Below, piece after piece: positions 7,627 to 15,387 of a stretch of 18,921 nt of DNA. The translations under genes were made by a program, and so were the position numbers. The stretch lies in assembly GCA_040007395.1 (NCBI GenBank), contig JBDTVG010000198.1, positions 1 through 18,921 of the forward strand. Reading direction: 5' to 3'. Position 1 is the first letter of the stretch; each line of letters opens with the position of its first letter. The notes under the pieces were generated by a model. The model did not search any database. It worked only from the letters and a program-made list of their open reading frames with translations, and was not told the DNA's origin. The stretch is from DATGFK01 sp040007395 (GTDB taxonomy: Bacteria > Chloroflexota > Anaerolineae > Aggregatilineales > UBA2796).

Positions 7627-7722
7627 GACCCCTATCCCCTGCCCTTTCCCCGCAAGCGAGGAAAGGGAGCCAAACGCGGAAAAGTCCCTCCTCGCTTGCG
7701 GGGAGGGATTTAGGGTGGGGTC
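7627..7722. repeat. 96-bp palindromic interspersed repeat, copy 2
   Basis: Begins GACCCCT and ends GGGGTC. Contains a perfect CCCTTTCC/GGAAAGGG hairpin (7642-7649 with 7660-7667), and a perfect 14-base inverted match between CCCCGCAAGCGAGG (7648-7661) and its complement at 7690-7703. Length, orientation and terminal GGGATTTAGGGTG motif match copy 1 at 6039-6133. The two copies bracket the TIR-FGE gene, and this one starts 31 bases after its stop. Confidence 0.85.
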
Positions 7723-7753
7723 AACAGGGCTACATAAGGCGATAGACTAACCT

Positions 7754-10099
7754 ATGACTGCACCCGATCTCACGCTCGAAGAACTGCCCACTTGGATGCG
7801 CCCGCGCCGCCGTGTGATCGACTGGGGGCTGCTGGTTATCCTCGGCTTCTGCTTGGTGCTGTCTGTGCCACTGCTAGCGCGTCCCGGTTTACCACAAAAC
7901 ACCAATGCCGAACTGTACGAATATCGTTCCATCGAGGTTACGCGGATCGTGCAATCGGGAACGTTGTATTCGCGTTGGGCACCGGATTTGCATTATGCGC
8001 TGGGGTCGCCGCTGTTCAACTATCTCGCGCCGCTGCCACATTATCTGGCGGGCTACTACGAAGCCCTGACCGATAACGGGCCGATTAACAGCATCAAACT
8101 CTTGCTGGTCGTGTCGATTCTGGCAGCGGGCAGCGGCATGTATCTGTTTGCGCGGCAACGCTGGGGCGCATCTGCCGGGACTCTGGCGGCGTTGGCCTAC
8201 CTGTTTAGCACGCCCATCGCGTTTGCGCTGCCCTACATCTGCGGCGATCTCGGCCTGATGTTGGCGCTTGGTTTGCTGCCGTGGGTCGTCTACGCGCTCG
8301 ATAATCTGTGGCTGTTTCCACGCCGCCGCAAGGTTTGGTCAACGGCGATGCTGCTCATCTTGTTCATTCTCAGCGATACCCAGATCGCGTTTCTGGGTGG
8401 TATCGTGATTATCGTGGCGGCGATCTCGCTGCGCTGGCGGCCTGAATTCCCAATTCGCACATTTCGCAATGTACTAGTGGTGATTGGCTGTGCGCTGGCG
8501 ATCACGGCGTTTTATTGGCTACCTGCCATTGCGGAACGCGATCAGATCCAGTGGATAGCGACAGGCAATGATCCGCAGGCGGGGTCAGTGTTGCTCTCTG
8601 AGATTTTTGCGCCGTTGCCCCGCTACGATCTGCGAATGCAGAATCCGCCGCTGCCACATGCTATCGGGGCGGGGGTAGGCTTGTTAGCGCTGATTGGCGG
8701 GGCAGCACTTGTCATAAAGGCGATTCGCCGAGATCCTACAGTACGCGATGGTCTGTTGTTCCTGACCATTGGCTTGATTTTGGTCGTCATCGCGACCCCA
8801 GCCTTCTCCAGTTTGTGGCCTTCTGCCGCATCTTTCCAACCGCTGCTGCCATATCATGCGATATTGGTGGCGACCTTTTGTCTGGCAGCGGTGGCTGGTC
8901 AGGCTGCCCGTTGGTTCAAGAACAGCACACAATCAGTTTATTGGATTACGGCGCTGGCTGTGTGCATAACCGCAGCAGCATTACCAACAGTCTACCCGCC
9001 CGAATGGCCTGCCCCCTCGCATGAGCCAGATATGCTCGCCAGTCTGGGCGACGAGTTAGCAGGCTACCATCTGGGAACGTTTCGATCAGGAATCTTGCTG
9101 TCAGCGGGTATCACTAAAATACCGGAGCCGGCGCTTGGCCTGCTAAACAGTTTGCAAGTCAACACGTTTCAGCGGCTAAATTCGCGATTGTATTCACCAA
9201 ACATGGAAGTGAATACTATCGAACAAGGATTGCTGAACAGGCGCTACTATTTGAAAGTGAATCAAACAGTAGACATTGAGTATTACACACTGAACTATCC
9301 CGGTTGGACTGCTAGCATTGATGGCAATCGCCAGCCTCTGCAAAGCTCCGCGCAAGGCTTGATTAAGGTGACCGTTCCGCAAGGCGCAAGCGATCTTGAC
9401 TTATGGCTGGAAGGGACTCCGATCCGCGTCTTGGCGTGGGCGATTACTTGGATCAGTCTCTCTATCTTGATTCTATTGCGGCGGCAGTCATCGGTGCTGG
9501 GATCACGAATCTCGCAGACGATACCCCTTGTGTCTACCCCCAATCCTTCCTCATCACGTTTGGCTGTAGGTGTAGCCGTAGCCCTGATTCTATATGCCAT
9601 CGCCGGGCTAATGTTGAGCCAGCATCCCGATCTGCTATTTTCGCGTTCGTCGCAAGGTGTTATCAGCGGTACTACTACACTTCCGCCAGATTCGACAGAC
9701 CACACCGTTGCTTTGTCCGGCTATACGCTTGAGAAAACGACCCTTCAACCGGGCGAGTCGCTCAATGGGGTATTCTACTGGCAGGCCGCTGCACCACTCA
9801 CGAATGATTACCAATCTGAGATCCAATTGGTTGATAACCAGCAAGTCGTAGCTTGGACAGCACACCGTCAACCCGGCAGCGTACCAACTTCGCGTTGGCT
9901 GCCAGATCGTTACATTCGCGACAGTTTTAGCCTAATGCTGCCTACGACCTTGAAATCGGGCGACTACACCCTGCAAGCGAAGATCAACGCTTGTGAGGCA
10001 AAGCAACTTGCTCCCTGCAATAATCCAGCCCGCATTGATACGCAGCAAGGATCGGGCTTCGCGGAAAGCCTAACCACGATTCATGTGACTGCGCCGTGA
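7754..10099 (+). CDS. Large multi-pass membrane protein, GT-C/YfhO-like
   Basis: A 781-residue protein. An N-terminal cytoplasmic stretch rich in Arg (17-20) precedes a first membrane helix at 24-42. The first large loop carries NTNAELYEYRSIEVTRIVQS (49-68), then WAPDLHYALGSPLFNYLAPLPHYL, the arrangement seen in GT-C fold membrane glycosyltransferase-like proteins, with acidic residues close to the first helix. About ten more membrane helices follow up to residue 410. A YfhO-like soluble segment comes next, with YYTLNYPGWTASIDG at 510-524, then membrane helices at about 557-576 and 603-621 and a C-terminal beta-rich outside domain (about 645-745). I infer a lipid-linked sugar transferase or cell-envelope polymer protein; the substrate is unknown and catalysis is unproven. 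The ribosome binding site is weak. Confidence 0.7.
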   Translation: MTAPDLTLEELPTWMRPRRRVIDWGLLVILGFCLVLSVPLLARPGLPQNTNAELYEYRSIEVTRIVQSGTLYSRWAPDLHYALGSPLFNYLAPLPHYLAGYYEALTDNGPINSIKLLLVVSILAAGSGMYLFARQRWGASAGTLAALAYLFSTPIAFALPYICGDLGLMLALGLLPWVVYALDNLWLFPRRRKVWSTAMLLILFILSDTQIAFLGGIVIIVAAISLRWRPEFPIRTFRNVLVVIGCALAITAFYWLPAIAERDQIQWIATGNDPQAGSVLLSEIFAPLPRYDLRMQNPPLPHAIGAGVGLLALIGGAALVIKAIRRDPTVRDGLLFLTIGLILVVIATPAFSSLWPSAASFQPLLPYHAILVATFCLAAVAGQAARWFKNSTQSVYWITALAVCITAAALPTVYPPEWPAPSHEPDMLASLGDELAGYHLGTFRSGILLSAGITKIPEPALGLLNSLQVNTFQRLNSRLYSPNMEVNTIEQGLLNRRYYLKVNQTVDIEYYTLNYPGWTASIDGNRQPLQSSAQGLIKVTVPQGASDLDLWLEGTPIRVLAWAITWISLSILILLRRQSSVLGSRISQTIPLVSTPNPSSSRLAVGVAVALILYAIAGLMLSQHPDLLFSRSSQGVISGTTTLPPDSTDHTVALSGYTLEKTTLQPGESLNGVFYWQAAAPLTNDYQSEIQLVDNQQVVAWTAHRQPGSVPTSRWLPDRYIRDSFSLMLPTTLKSGDYTLQAKINACEAKQLAPCNNPARIDTQQGSGFAESLTTIHVTAP

Positions 10100-10142
10100 T
10101 GGCCTGACAACAAACTGATTTTATGCTAAACAGTGGATAGGC

Positions 10143-10148
10143 TATAAT
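10143..10148 (+). promoter_or_regulatory. Candidate -10 element for asnS
   Basis: A perfect TATAAT lies 35 bases upstream of the asnS ATG in the 84-base gap after the membrane protein gene. The hexamer 17 bases further upstream (TTTATG, 10120-10125) matches the -35 consensus only partly, so the call rests on the -10. It would give a leader of roughly 30 bases. Confidence 0.45.
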
Positions 10149-10183
10149 GTTCACCATGCAGCCATCATTTATGCAGAGGAACC

Positions 10184-11521
10184 ATGGCAACTATCGTTCA
10201 GATTGCTGATCTGGCAAAATATGAAGGTCAAGAAGTCACCGTGCGTGGTTGGCTCTATAACCGCACGGATAAAGGCAAACTCCAATTTCTATTGGTGCGC
10301 GATGGCAGTGGGATTGCTCAGTGTGTAGCGTTTCAAAAGGATCTGCTACCAGAAACATTTGAGGCCGTCCGCACACTCACGCAGGAATCCTCGCTGATAC
10401 TAACCGGGACAGTTCGCGCCGATAAACGTGCGCCCGGTCATCCGGGCGGCTACGAGGTGGGTATCAAGGAATTGACGGTCATTCAGGTTGCCGAGGAATA
10501 CCCGATCTCGCCCAAAGAACACGGGGTCGAGTTCCTGATGGATCAGCGCCATTTATGGGTGCGTTCCACGCGCCAATGGGCGATCCTGCGGATTCGCGCC
10601 ACGATTATTAGCACAATCCGCAACTGGCTCGATGATCACGGGTATCTGCTAGTGGATACGCCGATCATCTCGCCAGCAGCAGGTGAATCGACCAGCGAGT
10701 TATTCGAGATCGGCTACTTCGATGAGACCGCCTATCTGGCGCAAACCGGGCAACTCTACAACGAAGCGAATATGGCAGCTTTCGGCAAGGTGTACGCCTT
10801 TGGTCCCACTTTCCGCTCGGAAAAGTCAAAAACTCGCCGCCACCTGACCGAATTCTGGATGGTAGAGCCAGAGATGGCCTTCTACTCGCTCGAAGATATG
10901 ATGGATATGGAGCAAGAATTTATCAGCGCGATTGTGCAGCGCGTGCTCGAAAAGCACCGGATGGAACTTGAGATCGTTGAGCGCGATACAACCCATCTCG
11001 AAAAAGTGATCTCACCATTTCCTCGTATTAGCTATGATGAAGCGGTGGAACGGCTTAACAAATTGCGCGACGAAGCCACCGATCCTGAACAAAAACAGCT
11101 TTTACACATCGATTGGGGCAACGACTTTGGAGCGCCGCACGAGACGGCATTAACGCAGCAGTTCGAGAAACCTGTCTTTGTCTATAACTATCCATCGGCG
11201 GTCAAAGCCTTTTATATGCAGCCTGTTGAAGGTCGTCCTGAAGTGTGCCGCAGTGTCGATCTGCTTGCACCGGAAGGCTACGGCGAGATCACAGGCGGCA
11301 GTGAACGCATCTACGACTCAGCGCTCATCGAACAACGGGTCGCACAGATCGGTATTACCCGTGAGAACTATGCGTGGTATCTGGATCTGCGCCGTTATGG
11401 TACAGTCCCCCATTCGGGCTTCGGGCTAGGGATTGAACGCACGGTTGCTTGGATCTGCGGTCTGCCGCACATCCGCGAGACGATCCCGTATCCGCGAATG
11501 CTCAAACGGTTGTATCCCTGA
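10184..11521 (+). CDS. asnS: Asparaginyl-tRNA synthetase
   Basis: A class IIb aminoacyl-tRNA synthetase of 445 residues that charges tRNA-Asn. The N-terminal OB-fold anticodon-binding domain spans about 18-102 (VTVRGWLYNRTDKGKLQFLLVRDG). The linker YPISPKEHGVEFLMDQRHLWVRS (106-128) and catalytic-domain YLAQTGQLYNEANMAAFGKVYAFGPTFR favour AsnRS over AspRS. Motif 2 is visible as FRSEKSKTRRHLTEFWMVEPE (210-230), and motif 3 as GFGLGIERTVAW near 412-423, with the terminal PYPRMLKRLYP. AGAGGA at 10175-10180 precedes the ATG closely. All landmarks are intact. It is followed after two bases by a GNAT gene and then a DinB-like gene, which suggests one transcript. Confidence 0.95.
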   Translation: MATIVQIADLAKYEGQEVTVRGWLYNRTDKGKLQFLLVRDGSGIAQCVAFQKDLLPETFEAVRTLTQESSLILTGTVRADKRAPGHPGGYEVGIKELTVIQVAEEYPISPKEHGVEFLMDQRHLWVRSTRQWAILRIRATIISTIRNWLDDHGYLLVDTPIISPAAGESTSELFEIGYFDETAYLAQTGQLYNEANMAAFGKVYAFGPTFRSEKSKTRRHLTEFWMVEPEMAFYSLEDMMDMEQEFISAIVQRVLEKHRMELEIVERDTTHLEKVISPFPRISYDEAVERLNKLRDEATDPEQKQLLHIDWGNDFGAPHETALTQQFEKPVFVYNYPSAVKAFYMQPVEGRPEVCRSVDLLAPEGYGEITGGSERIYDSALIEQRVAQIGITRENYAWYLDLRRYGTVPHSGFGLGIERTVAWICGLPHIRETIPYPRMLKRLYP

Positions 11522-11523
11522 TC

Positions 11524-12252
11524 ATGCTCCTGCCGCACAATCAACGCAATCAACTCGCTGCATTGCTGGATACAACCAGTCCAGCAGATGCGCCGACGGC
11601 CTATTATGCGCTGTATCACGATCCGAAGCGGTCAACTCTGTTTATCAAAACTGATGAGCAGCATAAGGCGATTGGCTTTGTCGGACGTTTCCAGACTGGC
11701 GTAGACCTGTTCCGGCCTGTGCTGGTGCTGCGCTGCACTCAAGCAGAAGTCGCGGCGGATTTGCTCGAAGAAGCGCTTATTGTTGGACGGCCTTACTTGC
11801 TATTCAGCAGTCTCGATCAGTTGACTCTGGTAGGTGGCAGTTTAGCGGTTAACAATGAGCGTGTCTTTTCGATCTATGCCTTAGATCCAGCACAGTTTGC
11901 GCCAGTAGTGAACGTGCTGGTGGTGCAAAAGACTGCGCCCGATGGCAGCCCCCGCGCCGAGATCCGTTCGGGCGACGTGCAAGCCGTAGCGGGCGTGAAC
12001 TGGCAATCGCCGCGTTTTGCCGAAATTTATGTTTCGACTGACCCAGAAGTTCGGCAGCGTGGTTGGGGCAAAAGTGTGGTAACAGCTTGCACGGAGCGCA
12101 TTCTCAGTAGCGGGCGTATCCCAATCTACCTTGTTGAAACCAGTAACGAAGCCTCGGTAGCACTGGCTCAGAGTGTCGGCTATTACGATACAGGCGCACG
12201 GCAGGTGTTCGCTGATGTTGTGTATATGGGTCATCCAGCGAAGGGATCATGA
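11524..12252 (+). CDS. GNAT family N-acetyltransferase, asnS-linked
   Basis: A 242-residue protein, taking the ATG two bases after the asnS stop. A longer in-frame start at 11449 would overlap asnS by about 70 bases and has no support. The N-terminal half (1-115) is divergent. The C-terminal half contains motif A at 166-185 (AEIYVSTDPEVRQRGWGKSV), where RQRGWG fills the acetyl-CoA pyrophosphate loop, and the motif B-like NEASVALAQSVGYYDTG at 208-224. No Shine-Dalgarno sequence is obvious, so translation is probably coupled to asnS. The acceptor substrate is unknown. A role linked to aminoacyl-tRNA or amino acids is suggested only by position. Confidence 0.8.
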   Translation: MLLPHNQRNQLAALLDTTSPADAPTAYYALYHDPKRSTLFIKTDEQHKAIGFVGRFQTGVDLFRPVLVLRCTQAEVAADLLEEALIVGRPYLLFSSLDQLTLVGGSLAVNNERVFSIYALDPAQFAPVVNVLVVQKTAPDGSPRAEIRSGDVQAVAGVNWQSPRFAEIYVSTDPEVRQRGWGKSVVTACTERILSSGRIPIYLVETSNEASVALAQSVGYYDTGARQVFADVVYMGHPAKGS

Positions 12253-12262
12253 GAGGAAGGCC

Positions 12263-12751
12263 ATGAGCAAGCATAATCGCCAACAGCAATTGGATCTGTA
12301 CGGCAACGCCTATACACTGTTGACACAGGCGTTAGCAGGTTTCCCGAAGGAAATGTGGTCATTTCGCCCCACGCCCGATAGATGGACTATCCACGAGATC
12401 GTTGTACATATCGCTGATAGTGAAGCTAATGGGTATATCCGGCTTCGGAAACTGATCGCAGAGCCGGGGACGCAAGTCGCTGCCTACGACGAACCAAAGT
12501 GGGCCAGCGCCTTGCACTACTCTGACCAAAACCCTGAGGATGCACTGGCGCTTTTCAAACTGCTGCGTCAGACCAGCTATCAACTCGTTCAATCGCTGCC
12601 AGAGTCAACATGGGCGCATACCGTTGAACATTCTGAGGCTGGCACCATTACGCTGGACGATTGGCTAGATACCTATGCAGATCACATTATGGCTCACATT
12701 CGCCAGATGCAAGAAAATTACGAGCTATGGATGCAGACTCAAGCAGCGTAG
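12263..12751 (+). CDS. DinB superfamily metal-binding protein
   Basis: A 162-residue four-helix-bundle protein. The start chosen is the ATG at 12263, preceded by AGAGGAAGG at 12252-12260; longer in-frame starts reach into the upstream gene. The DinB/DfsB pattern is visible: RPTPDRWTIHEIVVHIADSE (35-54) with His49, and YADHIMAHIRQM (138-149) with His141 and His145, giving the three-His metal site usual for this superfamily. Some superfamily members are thiol-dependent transferases or stress-induced proteins; this one's function cannot be assigned. It starts 10 bases after the GNAT stop and is the last gene of the asnS cluster. Confidence 0.85.
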   Translation: MSKHNRQQQLDLYGNAYTLLTQALAGFPKEMWSFRPTPDRWTIHEIVVHIADSEANGYIRLRKLIAEPGTQVAAYDEPKWASALHYSDQNPEDALALFKLLRQTSYQLVQSLPESTWAHTVEHSEAGTITLDDWLDTYADHIMAHIRQMQENYELWMQTQAA

Positions 12752-12806
12752 AGGCAATCAAAAAGGATGTTGGGTTGTGGATTTGACTACCTCCCTTGTC
12801 CATTCG

Positions 12807-13121
12807 TTATAACGAGTAAGGAGCCTTTTTTACATCGTAATGGCGGGCTATGGGTTCGACTTTGGAAAGCAGTTGTCTTGCCTCTGGCTCAAACATGGGT
12901 GTCTCATAATCAGCGCCAGCAAATGCCTTCACCGCGTCTAATGACTCAAACAAATTGACCGTGACAAACTCACTTTCATCGTTATGGTCCTGACGCAGAA
13001 TATAGCCGCCGCGATAACCCTCTATTTCTTGAAGACCGGGGTAGATAACCTCCTGTAGTAATTTCTCGTAAGCATTGGCGTTTTCGGCTTTTGTCCAACC
13101 TCGCCACACTCGTGCAATCAT
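12807..13121 (-). CDS. ABM-domain (antibiotic biosynthesis monooxygenase-like) protein
   Basis: A 104-residue ferredoxin-like alpha+beta protein: MIARVWRGWT at the N-terminus, GLQEIEGYRGGYILRQD in the middle, and a FVTVNLFESLDAVKAFAG core, all typical of the dimeric ABM/DUF4188-like fold. The ATG at 13121 was chosen because AAGGAG (complement of 13130-13135) lies eight bases upstream; the GTG three codons earlier overlaps that site. Family members include quinol and haem monooxygenases, but many have no known activity and no His or Trp signature confirms catalysis here. The stop overlaps a small palindrome (CGTTATAACG). It points toward the asnS cluster and diverges from dnaX. Confidence 0.8.
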   Translation of the reverse strand: MIARVWRGWTKAENANAYEKLLQEVIYPGLQEIEGYRGGYILRQDHNDESEFVTVNLFESLDAVKAFAGADYETPMFEPEARQLLSKVEPIARHYDVKKAPYSL

Positions 13122-13129
13122 TTTCTGCA

Positions 13130-13135
13130 CTCCTT
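13130..13135 (-). promoter_or_regulatory. Ribosome binding site fixing the ABM gene start
   Basis: The minus strand reads AAGGAG, eight bases before the ATG at 13121. This makes the GTG at 13130 unlikely as the start. Confidence 0.7.
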
Positions 13136-13247
13136 GACTCTATTTTGGTCGGTATTTTATAACGAGTCTAGCCGATAAACGAGCGATTTTCCCCTCAAAC
13201 TACGCAGATTCTCATTGGTTTGCTCATTCGTTTGAGTCGCACATATG

Positions 13248-13256
13248 TGTTAAAAT
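13248..13256 (+). promoter_or_regulatory. Candidate extended -10 promoter of dnaX
   Basis: TGTTAAAAT fits the extended -10 pattern TGnTAnAAT. Transcription would then begin near 13263, giving a leader of about 26 bases that holds the GGAGGG site used by dnaX. No good -35 is visible, as is common for extended -10 promoters. The rest of the 167-base divergent gap is AT-rich with no gene seen. Confidence 0.4.
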
Positions 13257-13275
13257 TATAGGTGTTAGCGTGCAT

Positions 13276-13281
13276 GGAGGG
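13276..13281 (+). promoter_or_regulatory. Ribosome binding site pointing to a TTG start for dnaX
   Basis: GGAGGG lies seven bases before TTG at 13289. The in-frame ATG at 13274 and GTG at 13262 overlap or precede this site and have none of their own. Confidence 0.6.
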
Positions 13282-13288
13282 ACTACTT

Positions 13289-14860
13289 TTGCCTGCTCAG
13301 GCTCTTTATCTCAAATGGCGACCTCGTGCCTTTGACCACGTTATTGGTCAGGCACATATCACACAATCTCTCCGCAACGCGCTTATTCAGGATCGAGTGC
13401 GTCATGCTTACCTGTTCAATGGGCCACGCGGCACAGGCAAAACAACGATGGCTCGCATTCTGGCAAAAGCCGTCAACTGTCTGCACCCCGACCCAGCAGA
13501 ACGTCCATGCGATGAATGTCAATACTGTGTGTCGATTAACGAAGGTCGCTTTCTCGACCTGATCGAGATCGACGCGGCTAGCCATAATGGGGTAGACGAT
13601 GTACGCGACCTGCGCGAGAAGATCGCGTTTGCGCCAAGTGAAGGCCGCTACAAAGTTTACATTATCGATGAAGTTCACCGCTTTTCGGGCGCAGCCTTCG
13701 ATGCGCTGCTCAAGACCTTAGAGGAACCGCCCGACCACGCGATCTTTATTCTGGCAACGACGGAACTGGATAAAGTTCCGGCGACGATCAAGAGTCGTTC
13801 CTTGACCTATGAGTTCCGGCGCGTATCGCTCCGCGAAGTAACGGATCGCTTGGAAATGATCTGTGAATTTGAAGGGATCAAGGCAGATCGCGATGCGCTG
13901 GAATTGGTCGCGCGGCAAGGGACGGGCAGTGTCCGCGACAGCATTAGCCTGCTCGACCAATTGATTAGCGATCCTAACCAGCGGATTACCCTTGAGATGG
14001 CGGAACAAGTGCTTGGCACAGCCAGCAATCGCGCTGTTGGCAAGCTGGTACAGGCCATTATCGATGATGATGTTTCGACTGGCCTCGACTTGCTCAATCA
14101 GGCCATTGACGAGGGTGCAGATCCATCGCAATTCGGCAAACAGATTGTCGAATATCTGCGTAACGTCTTGCTAGTGCAGAATGGCGGGCCATCACTGGTT
14201 GATGCCAGCGACGAACAGAGAGCCACCTTTCAACAGCACGCTGGGGCGATTGGACGAGCCGCGTTGGTTCGTGCGATCCGGGCGTTTAACACGGCAGTTG
14301 TGGAAGGCAAAGGCGGTTGGCAGCCGCAATTGCCCCTTGAACTGGCGCTCGTAGAAAGCACCCGTCCGATCCATGAGGATGTCGCGCCTGTCGAAGCGAT
14401 ACGCCCAGCTAAAGTGTCAGAGAAGCCTCAAGCGGCGCAAGCGAAAGCCGCACCAGATGCAGAAGCCCCCTCCAGTGCTAGTTCAGGGGCAGTAGTTTCG
14501 CTGGGCGATTTGCAAAAAGCATGGCCTATGATCCTCCGTAAGACGAAAGAGGTCAATCAATCGGTAGGCGCAACGTTGGAACATGCTGCTATCAAGTCGC
14601 TTGAGGAAGGTCGGTTGCTCGTGCTAGCGGTGCAAACCCCCATTTTTAAACAAAAACTTGAAGCAGACGATAGGCGCAAAATCTTGATTCAAGTGATCAA
14701 GAGCGTGACCAAAGCTGACTTGCAGATCAAGATTGTGGTTGGTGGTGAGACAGCACCGCAGACCGATGATACAATTGCCAGCGATCCGCTACTTGGGGAA
14801 CTGATGAAGTCGGGCGGAACTATTACAAGTGTTGAAGATTCACAGGGAGGGCTAGAGTAA
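13289..14860 (+). CDS. dnaX: DNA polymerase III subunit gamma/tau
   Basis: The AAA+ clamp-loader subunit of the replicative polymerase, 523 residues from the preferred TTG start (MPAQALYLKWRPRAFDHVIGQ). Walker A is GPRGTGKT at 45-52. A four-Cys zinc module follows (Cys64, Cys74, Cys77, Cys80), then EIDAASHNGVDDVRDLR, Walker B YIIDE at 124-128, sensor 1 LATTE (155-159), and the GSVRDSISLLDQL sensor 2 region near 213-225. The collar domain extends to about residue 365. An Ala/Pro-rich linker (about 375-405) joins a C-terminal tau-like domain. No frameshift slippery A-run was noticed, so a separate gamma form is not evident. The SRC motif reads KSRSLTYEF instead of the usual SRCQ. ybaB follows after one base. 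Confidence 0.93.
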   Translation: MPAQALYLKWRPRAFDHVIGQAHITQSLRNALIQDRVRHAYLFNGPRGTGKTTMARILAKAVNCLHPDPAERPCDECQYCVSINEGRFLDLIEIDAASHNGVDDVRDLREKIAFAPSEGRYKVYIIDEVHRFSGAAFDALLKTLEEPPDHAIFILATTELDKVPATIKSRSLTYEFRRVSLREVTDRLEMICEFEGIKADRDALELVARQGTGSVRDSISLLDQLISDPNQRITLEMAEQVLGTASNRAVGKLVQAIIDDDVSTGLDLLNQAIDEGADPSQFGKQIVEYLRNVLLVQNGGPSLVDASDEQRATFQQHAGAIGRAALVRAIRAFNTAVVEGKGGWQPQLPLELALVESTRPIHEDVAPVEAIRPAKVSEKPQAAQAKAAPDAEAPSSASSGAVVSLGDLQKAWPMILRKTKEVNQSVGATLEHAAIKSLEEGRLLVLAVQTPIFKQKLEADDRRKILIQVIKSVTKADLQIKIVVGGETAPQTDDTIASDPLLGELMKSGGTITSVEDSQGGLE

Positions 14861-14861
14861 C

Positions 14862-15263
14862 ATGGCAAAGCGTCGTGGTATGGGCGGTTTTGGTGGGCCA
14901 CCGATGGGTGGTGGCGGTGGCGGCGGTCAGCAAGCCGGCATGATGAAACAATTGCAGAAAATGCAAGAAGATATGGTCAAGGCGCAGGAAGCCCTCGGTG
15001 AAGAAATCATTGAGGTCGAGGCAGGTGGCGGCGCAATCAAGATCGCGATCAGTGGTCATCAGCGCGTCAAGTCTGTCACTATCAAGCCAGAAGCGCTCGA
15101 TACCAGTGATGCTGAGTGGGCAACTGACCTGCAAGACCTGTTAGTAGTCGCGATCAATCAGGCTATTGAAAAGAGTCAAGAACGCGCCTCAGAACGTATG
15201 GAAGCCATCACGGGCGGCTTGAACGGGATGCTGCCGGGTGGGCTGGGTGGGCTGCTCGGCTAA
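14862..15263 (+). CDS. ybaB: YbaB/EbfC family nucleoid-associated protein
   Basis: A 133-residue homologue of the small dimeric DNA-binding protein found between dnaX and recR in many bacteria. A Gly/Met-rich N-terminal extension (1-26) precedes the conserved helix MMKQLQKMQEDMVKAQEAL, the core strand pair EVEAGGGAIKIAISGHQRVKSVTIKPE, and the helix DLLVVAINQAIEKSQERASERM. The C-terminal tail is Gly/Leu-rich (GGLNGMLPGGLGGLLG). GGGAGGG at about 14845-14850 supports the ATG one base after the dnaX stop. It is thought to bind DNA and modulate nucleoid structure or recombination. Confidence 0.93.
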   Translation: MAKRRGMGGFGGPPMGGGGGGGQQAGMMKQLQKMQEDMVKAQEALGEEIIEVEAGGGAIKIAISGHQRVKSVTIKPEALDTSDAEWATDLQDLLVVAINQAIEKSQERASERMEAITGGLNGMLPGGLGGLLG

Positions 15264-15272
15264 TCTGCGTTC

Positions 15273-15333
15273 GGACGAGACAGGCCTCGTCCCTACATTA
15301 AATTGTATTATGTAGAGTCGGGCCTGCCTTGCC
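15273..15333. repeat. Imperfect palindromic repeat between ybaB and recR
   Basis: Two GC-rich arms (15273-15298 and 15310-15333) are imperfect inverted copies, containing GACAGGCCTCGTCCCTACAT and, on the other strand, GGCAGGCCCGACTCTACAT. They flank an AT-rich centre. The left arm itself folds as GGACGAG/CTCGTCC (15273-15279 with 15286-15292). It has no coding capacity. It resembles the two-arm palindromes dispersed in Chloroflexota genomes and could also act as an attenuator ahead of recR. Confidence 0.65.
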
Positions 15334-15387
15334 TACTGAATAACACTGTATAGCAAGTGAATTTTTATTGAGAATCTATGAGCAACC

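Noticed and set aside
6039..7722. Composite transposon or insertion sequence around the TIR-FGE gene
   Set aside because: No transposase frame exists between or beside the repeats; only non-autonomous palindromes are supported.
7597..7753. DGR template repeat or accessory RNA directly downstream of the putative variable region
   Set aside because: The gap holds only the 96-bp palindromic repeat, with no second copy of the RGGSW-GFR coding sequence; no template-like copy was seen elsewhere in the window either.
11449..11523. Longer start for the GNAT after asnS
   Set aside because: It would overlap the conserved motif 3 region of asnS; the ATG two bases after the asnS stop is simpler and coupled.
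12173..12262. Longer start for the DinB-family gene
   Set aside because: It overlaps the upstream GNAT gene, and a strong AGAGGAAGG site precedes the ATG at 12263.
13283..13678. 131-codon minus-strand frame inside dnaX
   Set aside because: Shadow of the Walker A and zinc-module coding sequence of dnaX, with no domain of its own.
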